A stretch of DNA of 64,000 nt. Origin: [Clostridium] symbiosum. GTDB taxonomy: Bacteria; Bacillota; Clostridia; Lachnospirales; Lachnospiraceae. Positions 32,830-41,111 of the stretch are shown piece by piece (the stretch's first letter is position 1; the number at the start of each line of letters is the position of its first letter). A model generated the notes under the pieces. The model was not told the origin of the DNA. It was given only the letters and a program-made list of their open reading frames with translations, and did no database searches. Position numbers and translations under genes: made by a program. The DNA lies in the NCBI GenBank assembly GCA_036419695.1, contig CP143946.1, positions 2,660,001 through 2,724,000 on the forward strand, given 5' to 3'.

Positions 32830-35127
32830 TTTTTCTTCCTTTCTTTTTACCTTTATTTTTCTGTCCCTTCCGGCATCGTAAAGTTTAAAAAAGTTAAGCC
32901 TCAGGGCGTTTGTCACCACGCAGAAACTGGATAAGCTCATGGCCGCCGCTCCAAACATAGGGTTCAGTTTCCAGCCGAACAGCGGGTACCACAGCCCGGC
33001 GGCCAGCGGTATGCCGACCGCGTTATAAAAGAATGCCCAGAACAGGTTCTCATGGATATTTTTAAGAGTAGCCCGGCTTAAACGGATCGCTGCCGGGACA
33101 TCGCTCAGACGGCTCTTCATCAGGACCACGTCGGCCGCGTCGATGGCAATATCCGTACCTGCCCCGATAGCGATTCCGATGTCTGCCCTCGTCAGGGCAG
33201 GCGCGTCGTTAATCCCGTCGCCTACCATGGCCACCTTCCCCTTCTTCTTCAGGGAACGGATTACACTCTCTTTTCCGTCGGGAAGCACGCCTGCGATTAC
33301 CTCGTCAACCCCCGCCTGCCGGCCGACCGCCCTGGCGGTTCTCTCATTGTCACCGGTCAGCATTACCACATGGATTCCCATGTTCTGCAGTTCCTTTACA
33401 GCCTGCGGGCTGTCTTCCTTGACTGTATCGGCTACGGCGATAATTCCAATCAGTTTACCGTCTTTACTGAAGAATAGAGGCGTTTTTCCCTCTTCCGCCA
33501 GACGCTCGGACGCTGTCTTCATCTCGTTTGTCACTTCACACTGGGTGCTGATAAAGGAAAAATTTCCGCCTGCTAAAGATGCGCCGTTAAGGACCGCGGA
33601 TAGGCCGTTGCCCGGGAGCGCCTGAAAATCCGTGACTTCTCCGGCTTCCATTCCCTCTTCCTCCGCCCTTAGAAGGACTGCCCTGGCAAGAGGATGCTCA
33701 CTCTTCTTTTCCAGCGCAAAAGCGGATTTAAGAAGATCGGTTTCCGTGGTCCCGGATGCCGGAACCACATCCGTCACCCTGGGTTCCCCGCTTGTGATCG
33801 TACCGGTCTTATCAAGAGCCACAATCTCCGTCTTCCCGGTCTCCTCCAGAGAAACGGCTGTCTTAAACATGATTCCGTGCTTTGCTCCCATGCCGTTGCC
33901 CACCATGATTGCAACCGGAGTCGCGAGGCCGAGGGCGCATGGACAGCTTATTACCAGCACGGAGATTCCTCTCGCCAGTGCAAATCCGACGGTCTGCCCC
34001 GCAATCAGCCAGCCTACAATCGTGACGGCCGAGATGGCAATCACGGCCGGGACAAAGACGCCCGATACCTTGTCGGCAACCTTTGCGATCGGCGCTTTTG
34101 TGGCGGCCGCATCGCTGACCATCTGGATAATCTGGGATAACGTGGTATCCTCTCCAACCCTGGATGCCTGGCATTTCATAAAGCCGGACTGGTTTACCGT
34201 GGCGGCCGACACCTGATCACCGGCATTCTTATCGACCGGGATACTCTCGCCGGTCAGCGCCGACTCGTTGACCGCGCTGCTGCCCTCCAGGACAATTCCG
34301 TCCACCGGGATATTCTCACCGGGCCGTACCACGAAGATATCGTCTTTTTTAACCTGTTCGATGGAAACCTCCGTCTCCACGCCGTTCACCAGGATGGTTG
34401 CCGTCTTCGGAGCCAGCTTCATCAGGCTCTTTAAGGCGTCCGTGGTCTTTCCCTTGGAGCGGGCCTCCAGCATCTTGCCTACCGTAATCAGGGTCAGGAT
34501 CATGGCGGCGGATTCAAAATAGAATTCATGCATATAGGCCATCACGCCGTCCATATCACCGGCCGCCTGCGCTCCGGTCATGGCAAACAGCGCATAGAGA
34601 CTGTACACAAAGGATGCCCCCGAGCCCAAAGCCACCAGGGTATCCATGTTGGGAGCCCTGTGTATCAGCCCTTTGAATCCGCTGATGAAGAATTTCTGGT
34701 TAATTACCATGACGATGGCCGTCAGCACAAGCTGTAAAAGCCCCATCGCAACATGGTTGTTTTCAAAAAACGCCGGAACCGGCCAGTTCCACATCATGTG
34801 TCCCATGGAAAAATACATGAGCACAATCAAAAATCCCAATGAGTAATAAAGCCGCCGTTTCAAAACCGGAGTCTCCCGATCCTTTAACGCATCACCGGGA
34901 GCTGCCGCCGGGGCATTTTGAACCGCCGCTGATTTAGCCGCCGCCCCGTATCCTGCCGCCTCGACCGCCGCTATGATTTCCTGCTGTGAAGCGCTTCCCT
35001 CCACTCCCATGGAATTAGTCAGCAGACTGACCGAACAGGACTCCACTCCCGGTACCTTCGACACTGCCTTTTCCACTCGGGCGCTGCAGGCCGCACAGCT
35101 CATTCCTGTCACTTCATATTGTTCCAT
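32617..35127 (-). CDS. copA: copper-exporting P1B-type ATPase with heavy-metal domains at both ends
   Basis: An 836-residue Cu(+) export pump. The N-terminal metal-binding domain has GMSCAAC (Cys11, Cys14). The pump core has TGES, the membrane motif CPC in SCPCALGLATP, phosphorylation site DKTGTIT, SEHPLARA, and hinge GDGINDAP. After the last helix, a basic linker leads into a second metal-binding domain at residues 767-836 with MMCGHC (Cys779, Cys782). This second domain looks like a complete CopZ chaperone fused in frame, which is unusual because CopZ is normally a separate gene. The unit is preceded by two CsoR-type operators and ended by a terminator. Confidence 0.95.
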   Translation of the reverse strand: MEQYEVTGMSCAACSARVEKAVSKVPGVESCSVSLLTNSMGVEGSASQQEIIAAVEAAGYGAAAKSAAVQNAPAAAPGDALKDRETPVLKRRLYYSLGFLIVLMYFSMGHMMWNWPVPAFFENNHVAMGLLQLVLTAIVMVINQKFFISGFKGLIHRAPNMDTLVALGSGASFVYSLYALFAMTGAQAAGDMDGVMAYMHEFYFESAAMILTLITVGKMLEARSKGKTTDALKSLMKLAPKTATILVNGVETEVSIEQVKKDDIFVVRPGENIPVDGIVLEGSSAVNESALTGESIPVDKNAGDQVSAATVNQSGFMKCQASRVGEDTTLSQIIQMVSDAAATKAPIAKVADKVSGVFVPAVIAISAVTIVGWLIAGQTVGFALARGISVLVISCPCALGLATPVAIMVGNGMGAKHGIMFKTAVSLEETGKTEIVALDKTGTITSGEPRVTDVVPASGTTETDLLKSAFALEKKSEHPLARAVLLRAEEEGMEAGEVTDFQALPGNGLSAVLNGASLAGGNFSFISTQCEVTNEMKTASERLAEEGKTPLFFSKDGKLIGIIAVADTVKEDSPQAVKELQNMGIHVVMLTGDNERTARAVGRQAGVDEVIAGVLPDGKESVIRSLKKKGKVAMVGDGINDAPALTRADIGIAIGAGTDIAIDAADVVLMKSRLSDVPAAIRLSRATLKNIHENLFWAFFYNAVGIPLAAGLWYPLFGWKLNPMFGAAAMSLSSFCVVTNALRLNFFKLYDAGRDRKIKVKRKEEKMMEKTMTIEGMMCGHCEARVKKCLEGLPEVTEAVVSHEAGTAVVTLSAPVEDDVLKKTVEDQDYKVVSIR

Positions 35128-35207
35128 TTATACGGTCTCCTTTCTGTGTTCTCTGATCTCTGCACGAGCAGCAGAAATAATGGACGATTTCTTTTGAATA
35201 TGGTATT

Positions 35208-35261
35208 ATACCCGTATAGGGTATCTGGCTTATATTTGAATTATATACCCTATTAGGGTAT
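35208..35261 (-). promoter_or_regulatory. two CsoR-type copper operators and promoter of copA
   Basis: Two 17-bp palindromes: ATACCCGTATAGGGTAT (35208-35224) and ATACCCTATTAGGGTAT (35245-35261), centres 37 bp apart. The TACCC...GGGTA form is the known signature of copper-sensing CsoR repressors. A TATAAT -10 box (minus, 35210-35205) overlaps the first site, so binding would block the polymerase. No csoR gene is in the window; it is expected elsewhere. Confidence 0.85.
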
Positions 35262-35334
35262 ATTGCAAGGGTTTTTTTGGGAATCTATGAAAATAATGGG
35301 TGGGGATTTAATTGAGATGCGAGGACGCCTCTGT

Positions 35335-35600
35335 AGGATGGTGGACGGGGGAGTGGGAGGTTGTTTATGAGTCTTCAGTCCCGGTTTGTAGGTTGTGGTG
35401 AGGGGGAATCCAGGAGAAAAGATTCCTACGGGGACCCGCTCCCGCTTGTGGAGCGCACAGCGGATGCTAAGACGTCAAAGAACGCCGTCTAAGCACCGGC
35501 GGGCTCCAATGTCCCCTTCGGAATTTTTTCTCCTTCCTTCCCCAGGCAGGTTGTCGACGGGACTGAAGACTCAGGGAAGGTGTTGCCCCGTCCGCCGGCT
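35335..35600. repeat. long palindromic element, copy C
   Basis: A near-palindrome of about 266 bp. GAGTCTTCAGTCCCG (35369-35383) pairs perfectly with CGGGACTGAAGACTC (35558-35572). The outer GGACGGGG (35343-35350) pairs with CCCCGTCC (35586-35593). The apex GGGGACCCGC...GGAGC and GGCTCCAATGTCCCC encloses GCTAAGACG...CGTCTAAGC. It is the same family and orientation as copies A and E, but more diverged. It lies upstream of the copA promoter, with no coding capacity. Confidence 0.82.
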
Positions 35601-35625
35601 TCAGGGGCTGATTGTCTCTTTCGTC

Positions 35626-35878
35626 AAGTGCGGATGAAAGGTATTGCCGCATCCACTACATCATTATTAGATTTTAATCGATTCAATATCTTCAAAGTTA
35701 CCGCTTTATGCATCATTTCAGGATAAATATATAGCTCAATCTATATCGGAATCTATAACTATATCTAAGCATATATTAAATCCATATTTTGACATAGAAA
35801 CTCTCTTCCAAGACCAGAAAAGGAAGGGATTCTCCCGGCTTTCGAAAACATAGTGGCCGCAACAATACCCTCCCCCTT
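35626..35878. other. AT-rich spacer between palindromic elements C and D
   Basis: No gene is visible. Between about 35650 and 35800 the sequence is strongly AT-rich, with many TATA/ATCTATA tracts. The last part, from GTGGCCGC (35853-35860), matches the flank of element B and probably belongs to the D unit. Confidence 0.6.
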
Positions 35879-36202
35879 GAAGGAATAGAACAAATCAGCG
35901 GCCGCAGGCCGGAGTTCAGGATGGCGAAAACCTTCCGCGTCTTCAGTCCCGGGCCATAACCTCCCTGTGGGGAATCCGGGAGAAAAAGATTCCGCAGGGA
36001 ACCTGGGAGTTCATCGGCACTTACCGAGGTATTTCACGAGGTTAGTGTCCGCTATGTACTCCAAAGAGCGGGGGCGTTTCCCGGAGGAACTTTTTCTGCC
36101 CGGATTCCCCACCCGCGACAACCTGAAAACCGGGACTGAAGACTCACAACCTCCCTCTCCCCATCCCGAACCCCGACCGTACCGGCGGCGTTCTCCTTCC
36201 TC
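35879..36202. repeat. long palindromic element, copy D (inverted relative to C)
   Basis: A 324-bp near-palindrome. GTCTTCAGTCCCGG (35939-35952) pairs perfectly with CCGGGACTGAAGAC (36131-36144). GGGGAATCCGGG...AGAAAAAG on the left pairs with CTTTTTCT...CCCGGATTCCCC on the right with one bulge. The apex stem GGCACTTACC...GGTTAGTGTC corresponds to GATACTTACC...GGTTAGTATC in copy B, a set of paired changes. The ends resemble B (GAAGGAATAGAAC and GTTCTCCTTCCTC). It lies just downstream of the proA terminator. Confidence 0.87.
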
Positions 36203-36211
36203 AAAACCCCG

Positions 36212-36250
36212 CATTTAAAATGGCTATACCACGTTATCCATGATATAGCC
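36212..36250 (-). terminator. terminator of the proB-proA operon
   Basis: GGCTATA (36222-36228) pairs with TATAGCC (36244-36250), and the stem continues through CCACG/CATGA with mismatches. On minus it is followed by ATTTTAAAT. It lies about 50 nt after the proA stop. Confidence 0.68.
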
Positions 36251-36302
36251 CTAATCCTTCGTTTTTGGTTCCGTGCTGGTCCCGCAGCCTAATTTCAGCC
36301 GC

Positions 36303-37544
36303 TTATGGCCGAACCTGCCCGTTTCCGTAAATAATATATTTCGTGGTAGTCAATTCCTTAAGCCCCATCGGCCCTCTTGCATGAAGTTTCTGCGTACTAA
36401 TCCCGATTTCCGCTCCAAAGCCGAACTCGAAACCGTCGGTAAACCGTGTGGACGCGTTGACATAGACCGCAGCGGCATCGACGCCCTCCAGGAATTTTCT
36501 GGAACTGTCGTAGTCTTTTGTGATGATGGCCTCGGAATGGCCGGTGTTATACCGGTTAATGTGGTCTATGGCCTCTTCCACCGAACCGACCTGTTTTACG
36601 GAAAGTATGTAATCGAGGTATTCCGTTCCCCAGTCTTCCTCGGCCGCGGCTTTAAATTCAGGCACAATGGAAAGTGATTCGTGATCTGCGCGGATTTCCA
36701 CCTGTTTTTCATCAAGGCGTTTCTTCAGCAAAGGCAGGAATTCACCGGCAATGTTCCGATGCACCAGCAGTGATTCGCAGGAGTTGCAGACGCTGATTCT
36801 CTGGGTCTTGGCATTGAATATAATATCGAGCGCCATATCAAAATCAGCGGTTTCATCCACATAGATATGGCAGTTCCCTGTCCCTGTTTCGATGACCGGC
36901 ACGGTGCTGTTCTCAACAACGGTGCGGATCAACCCGGCCCCGCCGCGTGGAATCAGTACGTCAATGTAGCCGTTCATACGCATAAACCGCTTTGTGACCT
37001 CGCGGTCCGTATCGGTGATTAACTGCACACAGTCCTCGGGAAGCCCGCAGTTGTTAAGTCCTTCTCTCAGCCATTTCACAATCGCTTTGTTCGATTCCAG
37101 GGCATCGCTGCCGCCCTTCAGGATCACGGCGTTGCCGGATTTGAAACAGAGGGCGAAGGCATCCACGGTGACATTGGGCCTGGCCTCGTAAATCATGCCA
37201 ATAACCCCCATCGGTACACGCTTCTGCCCTATCAAAAGGCCGTTGGGACGTTCCTTCATTCCCAGGACTTCGCCTACGGGATCGTCCAGGCTAATTACCT
37301 GGTTCACGCCCTCAATGATGGCCTCGATCCGTTCATGGGTGAGCGTCAGGCGATCGATCATTCCCGGGTTCATTCCGGCCTCGCGGGCCCTTTCTATGTC
37401 CTTACCGTTGGCTAAAAGGATTTCCTCTTCGCCTTTCAGAAGAGCTTCTGCAGCCGCTTTAAGCCCCTCATTCTTTTTTATGGAACCGAGGAGGGCCAGC
37501 TTTCTGGAGGCGTCCTTTGCGCGTTTGCCGATTAGTTCGAGCAT
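36303..37544 (-). CDS. proA: gamma-glutamyl phosphate reductase
   Basis: A 413-residue NADPH-dependent enzyme, second step of proline synthesis (gamma-glutamyl phosphate to glutamate semialdehyde). The fold is aldehyde-dehydrogenase-like. Catalytic cysteine lies in ISVCNSCESLLVH, and other blocks are MGVIGMIYEARPNVTVDA and LIPRGGAGLI. I start at ATG 37544, 8 nt after AAAGGA; an ATG three codons earlier overlaps the ribosome site. It is the last gene of the proB to proA run. Confidence 0.96.
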   Translation of the reverse strand: MLELIGKRAKDASRKLALLGSIKKNEGLKAAAEALLKGEEEILLANGKDIERAREAGMNPGMIDRLTLTHERIEAIIEGVNQVISLDDPVGEVLGMKERPNGLLIGQKRVPMGVIGMIYEARPNVTVDAFALCFKSGNAVILKGGSDALESNKAIVKWLREGLNNCGLPEDCVQLITDTDREVTKRFMRMNGYIDVLIPRGGAGLIRTVVENSTVPVIETGTGNCHIYVDETADFDMALDIIFNAKTQRISVCNSCESLLVHRNIAGEFLPLLKKRLDEKQVEIRADHESLSIVPEFKAAAEEDWGTEYLDYILSVKQVGSVEEAIDHINRYNTGHSEAIITKDYDSSRKFLEGVDAAAVYVNASTRFTDGFEFGFGAEIGISTQKLHARGPMGLKELTTTKYIIYGNGQVRP

Positions 37545-37545
37545 A

Positions 37546-38121
37546 TTAATCATCCTTTCTTTTCAGGCTCTTTTGAGGCGTGATAATCCGATCCATCAGA
37601 ATATCGTATTGATCGACGGCAATCGCCTCCGTCATCTGGAAATCATAGCAGATGGCAATCTTCTCATGCTGTGGTTCCTTTTCAAAAAAGCGGTCGTAGT
37701 AGCCTGCGCCGTAACCGGTTCGCTCAAAGCGTTCGGAGAATGCAACTCCCGGTACGATGACCGGCACATTCTGTTCGGCAGCCAGTTTACAGCTCTTTTT
37801 TGGTTCCGGGATCCCGAAACAGCCAGGTTCGAGATCTTCATAACGGTCGATGTAATAAAAATCCATCTCCTTGCCCTTTACTCTCGGAACAGCCACTTTG
37901 ATCCCTTGCTCCAGGTAGGAGCGGATCAGGGATTCGGTCCCCGTCTCCCCGCGTACGCTGACATAGCAGTATACGGTACCGAACTGCTTTTCCAGTTCAA
38001 GTTCCTTTATTTTCTCACAGATTGCATTGTCCCACTCTGCCATCTCTTCCGTGGTCAGGTGTTTTCTGAGTTCCAGTACCTTTTTCCTAAGGTCAGCTTT
38101 GGATGTCACTGATATTCCCAT
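37546..38121 (-). CDS. 5-formyltetrahydrofolate cyclo-ligase
   Basis: A 191-residue enzyme that recycles 5-formyl-THF to 5,10-methenyl-THF using ATP. Family motifs: KADLRKKVLELR at the N-terminus, YVSVRGETGTESLI, and VPGVAFSERFERTGYGAGYYDRF, the most conserved block with the ATP-binding Gly/Tyr cluster. It overlaps the upstream DUF896 gene by 29 nt; an internal GTG is an alternative start. Its place between proB and proA is not functionally obvious, apart from a shared transcript. Confidence 0.94.
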   Translation of the reverse strand: MGISVTSKADLRKKVLELRKHLTTEEMAEWDNAICEKIKELELEKQFGTVYCYVSVRGETGTESLIRSYLEQGIKVAVPRVKGKEMDFYYIDRYEDLEPGCFGIPEPKKSCKLAAEQNVPVIVPGVAFSERFERTGYGAGYYDRFFEKEPQHEKIAICYDFQMTEAIAVDQYDILMDRIITPQKSLKRKDD

Positions 38122-38320
38122 ATTTTTTCCCCAGATCGGTAATTGTACCGTCTTCCTCCTTAATTGATATACTGTTTAAGGTTCCGCGCATGTTTTTACG
38201 AATTGTCTCGATATATTCTTTGCGCAGGGCAGCCTGTTCATTTTTCTCCTCTTCCGTGAGGCCGGTTGCCTGGCTCTTGTGGTAGAGTGCGTTGATGCGG
38301 TCGATTTTTTCCTGGTCCAT
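38093..38320 (-). CDS. DUF896 (YnzC-like) small helical protein
   Basis: A 75-residue protein whose IDRINALYHKSQ and GLTEEEKNEQAALRKEYI blocks match DUF896, a small three-helix family of unknown role (YnzC in Bacillus is linked to the SOS region). The start is ATG 38320, 8 nt after AGGAG. A longer frame starting at 38383 has no ribosome site. It overlaps the folate cyclo-ligase gene and follows proB. Confidence 0.88.
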   Translation of the reverse strand: MDQEKIDRINALYHKSQATGLTEEEKNEQAALRKEYIETIRKNMRGTLNSISIKEEDGTITDLGKKYGNISDIQS

Positions 38321-38410
38321 ATTGTACGCTCCTGTGTCATAATTCAGATATTGGTATCCCACCGGAATCTTGCGTTTCGCCATGTAGATCCCGGCTGTTC
38401 TTTTCCCCGC

Positions 38411-39256
38411 TCAGCTTTCGCTGTCCAGGTATGTATTCAAATCAAAGTCTTTGTTCTCATGGGCGGCAAAGAGGGTGCCGCATTCTTTGCCCTCCAGAAT
38501 CTCATAGATTGCGTTCAGATCGTTTGCATTGGCAATCAGCATATCCGAACCGCTTCCCGTGGCAATCTGCGCCGCCGCCAGTTTGGCCGACATACCGCCC
38601 GTGCCCACACTGCTTGCAGAACCCTTGCCCATGGCTTTCAGTTCCGGCGTCAGCTCTTTGACAAACGGGATGAATTCGGCATCCGGATTTTTATTGGGAT
38701 CGTCGGTGTACAGGCCGTCGATGTCCGACATGAGTATCAGGACATCGGCCTCCACCAGGGCGGCCACGATGGCCGAAAGCCTGTCGTTGTCACCGAACTG
38801 GATCTCATCGGTCGCAACCGTATCGTTTTCATTGACTATGGGGATGGCACCAAGTTTTAAAAGTTCATTAAACGTATTGTGGGCGTTAAAGCGCGACTGC
38901 TCATTCGTCACCGTATTTTTCGTCATCAAAATCTGTGCGGCGGTCTGGTTGTACTCTGCAAACAGCTTCTGGTAAACCATCATCAGCCTGGCCTGCCCCA
39001 CCGCGGCAAACGCCTGCTTCTCTTCCAGAAGGCGGGGACGTTCATTAAAGCCGAGGGCCTGGCGGCCGGCGGCGATGGCCCCGGAGGATACGAGAATCAC
39101 TTCCCGGCCCTCTCCACGCAGATCGCTGAGTACCCGCACCAGCTGTTCGATCTTTCTCAGGTTTAAATCCCCTGTCTCCGGATGGGTCAGGGAGGACGAA
39201 CCTATTTTAATCACAATTCTTTTTTTTTGTTTTAAGGCAGCTCTTTCCTCTGTCAT
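38411..39256 (-). CDS. proB: glutamate 5-kinase
   Basis: A 281-residue amino-acid kinase, first step of proline synthesis. Visible motifs: VIKIGSSSL at the N-terminus, SSGAIAAGRQAL, NENDTVATDEIQFGDNDRLSAIVA, and the C-terminal VGTGGMSAKLAAA. It lacks the C-terminal PUA domain of E. coli ProB, as in many Firmicutes. The start is ATG 39256 after GAGGAA; a longer frame to 39313 has no ribosome site. A good promoter lies at 39335-39363, so proB probably starts the transcript that ends with proA. Confidence 0.95.
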   Translation of the reverse strand: MTEERAALKQKKRIVIKIGSSSLTHPETGDLNLRKIEQLVRVLSDLRGEGREVILVSSGAIAAGRQALGFNERPRLLEEKQAFAAVGQARLMMVYQKLFAEYNQTAAQILMTKNTVTNEQSRFNAHNTFNELLKLGAIPIVNENDTVATDEIQFGDNDRLSAIVAALVEADVLILMSDIDGLYTDDPNKNPDAEFIPFVKELTPELKAMGKGSASSVGTGGMSAKLAAAQIATGSGSDMLIANANDLNAIYEILEGKECGTLFAAHENKDFDLNTYLDSES

Positions 39257-39334
39257 ATCAATTCCTCTTTTCCCGCAGCATTGTGCACCATTTTTTGTTG
39301 AACCGTAATCCATTTTCTTGATCCATTTTCTGCA

Positions 39335-39363
39335 AGTTTACCTCATTTACAAAATTACGTCAA
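39335..39363 (-). promoter_or_regulatory. sigma-A-type promoter of the proB operon
   Basis: TTGACG (minus, 39363-39358) and TAAACT (minus, 39340-39335) with exact 17-bp spacing. It gives a leader of about 70 nt before the proB ATG. A perfect hairpin (39368-39393) abuts the -35 box on its upstream side. Confidence 0.75.
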
Positions 39364-39367
39364 GAAC

Positions 39368-39438
39368 CAAGAGTTCCGCTGGCGGAACTCTTGCGCTGCC
39401 GCGCGGTTGCTTCTGCAACCATTTACCTCTGCGCGGCA
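39368..39438. repeat. two adjacent strong hairpins upstream of proB
   Basis: First: CAAGAGTTCCGC (39368-39379) with GCGGAACTCTTG (39382-39393), a perfect 12-bp stem. Second: TGCCGCGC (39397-39404) with GCGCGGCA (39431-39438), enclosing GGTTGC (39405-39410) with GCAACC (39415-39420). They lie between the stop of the flavoprotein gene and the proB promoter. There is no T-run, so they are not simple terminators; they may be a repeat or an operator region. Confidence 0.78.
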
Positions 39439-39459
39439 TGTGCATCCTGCCCGGAGGGC

Positions 39460-39497
39460 TTTTTATATCATAGCAGCACTTTCCTATGATATAAAAA
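39460..39497. repeat. 14-bp AT-rich palindrome over the stop codon of the flavoprotein gene
   Basis: TTTTTATATCATAG (39460-39473) pairs perfectly with CTATGATATAAAAA (39484-39497) around a 10-nt spacer. The second arm contains the TAG stop of the flavoprotein gene (minus, 39486-39484). It may be a weak 3' terminator or RNA-end structure. Confidence 0.72.
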
Positions 39498-41109
39498 CGG
39501 AGGAAAATCTGGAAACGATTGTTTCCGCCGCCCTGAGGCCGTCCATCGCGGCCGAGGTGATGCCTCCGGCATATCCCGCTCCCTCTCCGCACGGATAGAG
39601 TCCCCTGACACGGCTTTCCAGGCCCTCGTCCCTGGGGATGCGGACCGGTGATGAGGTGCGGCTTTCAATGCCTGCCAGAATCGCGTCGTCCCGGTCAAAG
39701 CCCGATATGATGCGTCCGAAACTGTTTATCCCTTCTATCAGGGCGTCCGACAGCGGCTCAGGCATCACATCGCGGAGATTTGCAAAGGAATAGCCGCCCT
39801 TAAAGGCGGGTTCTACATCGCCAAAGGCGTCCGACACGGCGCCCTTCTTAAAGTCTTTGTAAAGCTGGATCGGAATTTTACCGTTTCCCGCGCGGTATGC
39901 CGCCTCCTCCAGGTTCCTCTGGAACGACACGCCTCCCAGAGGCTCATTGTCCGGAAAATCCTCCGGCGTCACCGTGACGATGAGGGCGCTGTTTGCATTT
40001 TTTCCGGCCCGGTCGTGGTTGCTCATGCCGTTGACGGCGAGTCTGCCTTCCTCCGACGACGCATTGACGACAAAGCCTCCCGGACACATGCAGAAGGAAT
40101 ACACGCCGCGGCCCGACGAGGTCTGCTTTGTCAGCTTGTAGCTGGCGGCTCCCAGGGAGCCGGGATTTTCCATTCCGTACTGTGAAAGGTTAATCTGGCT
40201 CTGGGGATGCTGAATCCTGAGTCCCACCGCAAATGCTTTTGCCTGCAGATCCAGTTCTTTTCCCGCCAGCATGGCGAAGGTGTCGCGGGCGCTGTGCCCG
40301 ATGGCAAGGACTACGGCCTGCGCCGGGATGATTTCTTCCTTAAATGAGCCATCCTCCTGTCTCTGTGATGCGGTGATGGAGGTAAGCTGCCCGTTTTCAT
40401 CGGTAAAATCGGTCATCTTACAGTTGAAACGTATTTCTCCGCCCAGGCGGATGATTTCCTGCCTGATATTTTTCACGACAAGGCTCAGGACATCCGTGCC
40501 GACGTGAGGTTTATTCACATAAGTAATAGAAGGATCCGCGCCTGCTTCAGCGAGGATTTCCAGCACCTTTTTATTTCTGCCCGACGGGTCTTTTACCAGG
40601 GTATTCAGTTTTCCGTCTGAAAATGTCCCGGCGCCGCCCTCACCGAACTGGACGTTGGACTCGGGATTTAAAGCTCCGCCCGCCCAGAACCCGTTTACTC
40701 TTTTCGCACGGGAGTCGACGTCCTCTCCGCGTTCCAGAATCAGAGGCGCAAATCCGGCCCTTGCAAGCATCAGGCCGCAGAACATACCGGCCGGACCGAA
40801 TCCGATAATGACGGGCCGTTCCTTAAGCGGTTCTTCCCCATGCTTCGGGAAACAGTACGCCTTTTCCTTATCGAAAAGCACATTTACGTTTTTCGCATTT
40901 TTAATGACGGCGCTCTCCTTGCCGGAGACGGCGGCATTCAGCGAATATATGTACAGCAGTTCATTTTTCTTTCTGGCGTCCAGGGACTGTCTGACCGGAG
41001 TGAGGGAAAGAATTTTATCCTCCGGGATCCGCATCATCCTGGCTGCTTTTTTCTTAAGGTCCGCCTCCGTGTGATTGACAGGCAGTTTTAACTGGTTAAT
41101 ACGAATCAT
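39484..41109 (-). CDS. FAD-dependent dehydrogenase of unknown substrate
   Basis: A 541-residue flavoprotein. An N-terminal domain of about 95 residues, found only in this clostridial/Bacteroides family, precedes the dinucleotide fold IIGFGPAGMFCGLMLARAG. Further conserved blocks are GGALNPESNVQFGEGGAGTFSDGKL, GHSARDTF and the C-terminal GEGAGYAGGITSAAMDG. The substrate is not known. The start is ATG 41109, 8 nt after AGGA and 2 nt after the stop of the next flavoprotein gene, so the pair is translationally linked. Confidence 0.82.
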   Translation of the reverse strand: MIRINQLKLPVNHTEADLKKKAARMMRIPEDKILSLTPVRQSLDARKKNELLYIYSLNAAVSGKESAVIKNAKNVNVLFDKEKAYCFPKHGEEPLKERPVIIGFGPAGMFCGLMLARAGFAPLILERGEDVDSRAKRVNGFWAGGALNPESNVQFGEGGAGTFSDGKLNTLVKDPSGRNKKVLEILAEAGADPSITYVNKPHVGTDVLSLVVKNIRQEIIRLGGEIRFNCKMTDFTDENGQLTSITASQRQEDGSFKEEIIPAQAVVLAIGHSARDTFAMLAGKELDLQAKAFAVGLRIQHPQSQINLSQYGMENPGSLGAASYKLTKQTSSGRGVYSFCMCPGGFVVNASSEEGRLAVNGMSNHDRAGKNANSALIVTVTPEDFPDNEPLGGVSFQRNLEEAAYRAGNGKIPIQLYKDFKKGAVSDAFGDVEPAFKGGYSFANLRDVMPEPLSDALIEGINSFGRIISGFDRDDAILAGIESRTSSPVRIPRDEGLESRVRGLYPCGEGAGYAGGITSAAMDGLRAAETIVSRFSSVFIS

Positions 41110-41111
41110 GT

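Noticed and set aside
35967..36218. 83-codon plus-strand frame in palindromic element D
   Set aside because: Same reason: covers only palindrome sequence; no ribosome site.
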